Shown here: positions 63,833 through 64,000 of the stretch, piece by piece | How the letters are laid out: each line of letters starts with the position of its first letter | Position numbering within the stretch: the stretch's first letter is position 1 | Source of the DNA: Romboutsia weinsteinii | GTDB lineage: Bacteria > Bacillota > Clostridia > Peptostreptococcales > Peptostreptococcaceae | Direction of reading: 5' to 3' | DNA length: 64,000 nt | Assembly: GCF_002250835.2 (NCBI RefSeq) | Contig: NZ_NOJY02000002.1 | Span: 1-64,000, forward strand | The notes under the pieces: generated by a model | What the model saw: the letters and a program-made list of their open reading frames with translations, nothing else | Told to the model about the DNA's origin: nothing | The model's database searches: none | Position numbers and translations under genes: made by a program

Positions 63833-63906
63833 ATAAATCTGGTTCAAATTGGAAATACTCTTCCTATTTAGTATTTTTTCACAGTACATGTGAAATTTCA
63901 CATCAT

Positions 63907-64000
63907 CTACTTAGTTGTTGCAACTTCGCTTTCTTCCATCACTTTTTCAAATTCTTCTCTAAACTGTGGAACAGATAAACCAATTATTACTTGAATTGCT
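63907..64000 (-). CDS. PTS EIICB C-terminal end, alpha-glucoside type (partial)
   Basis: The last 30 codons of a gene cut by the window edge: AIQVIIGLSVPQFREEFEKV, then a short acidic tail and TAG at 63907-63909. This is the usual end of the EIIB domain of maltose/glucose-type EIICB permeases, and its place directly upstream of the GH4 gene supports an alpha-glucoside permease (MalX/GlvC/AglA-like). The frame continues beyond base 64000. Confidence 0.7.
   Translation of the reverse strand, partial: AIQVIIGLSVPQFREEFEKVMEESEVATTK

Overview
The window is a low-GC, AT-rich Gram-positive chromosome segment from an anaerobic, spore-forming clostridium. Several things point to the Peptostreptococcaceae (Clostridioides / Paraclostridium group): an SPQTG-type sortase signal, a CD3324-like regulator, collagen-like and DUF11 proteins of exosporium type, a SPOCS-like spore-coat domain and a yybP-ykoY manganese riboswitch. 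The genus is an inference. There are no rRNA or tRNA genes, CRISPR arrays, phages or insertion sequences. Bases 1-19 are the Tn5/Nextera mosaic end, so the left edge is a contig end carrying adapter sequence.

Left part (0.1-14.8 kb, nearly all on the minus strand): an AI-2E family transporter, a CGGC-domain protein, an L,D-transpeptidase without a normal start codon, an OPT peptide transporter with a PqqD-like partner, TauE/SafE and GNAT genes, the N-acetylmuramic acid operon murR-murQ-murP, a ferredoxin-reductase-like flavoprotein, a CD3324-like regulator, a methyltransferase, a DUF2238-like membrane protein and a Rieske/FAD oxidoreductase. Middle-left (14.8-28.9 kb): a tocopherol-cyclase-like gene, a 1007-residue collagen-like spore-surface candidate, an AEC transporter, a tyrosine phosphatase, the pantothenate operon (DUF2520 reductase candidate-panB-panC-panD), an acyltransferase, and a P-type ATPase behind a manganese riboswitch whose terminator competes with its P1 helix.

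The 28.9-47 kb stretch is an envelope-sensing region: three histidine kinases (one without a cognate regulator), two OmpR-type regulators, an ECF sigma factor with a membrane partner and a three-permease ABC system, a glycoside-hydrolase lipoprotein, a glucosaminidase and dihydrofolate reductase. Two shared DNA elements organise it. An ECF-type promoter (AAAACT, 16 bases, ACGAATATATAA) occurs before both the sigma gene and the ABC ATPase gene. An 11-bp-period TCTWAAGATTT repeat occurs upstream of both the first regulator/kinase pair and the orphan kinase unit. Together they suggest a self-amplifying ECF regulon and a two-kinase regulon.

The right part (47-64 kb) has an alpha/beta hydrolase, a large cell-wall metallophosphoesterase with SPQTG anchor behind PhoP-box-like repeats, a group of DUF11 proteins plus a choice-of-anchor A protein, all without secretion signals (one with a SPOCS-like C-terminus and a sigma-K-like promoter), a membrane-anchored hydrolase, and an alpha-glucoside PTS locus (EIIA, membrane protein, RpiR regulator, 6-phospho-alpha-glucosidase, and a PTS permease cut by the window end). 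Best candidates for something undescribed: the ECF/ABC regulon, the two-kinase regulon, and the signal-less DUF11/collagen spore-surface set.
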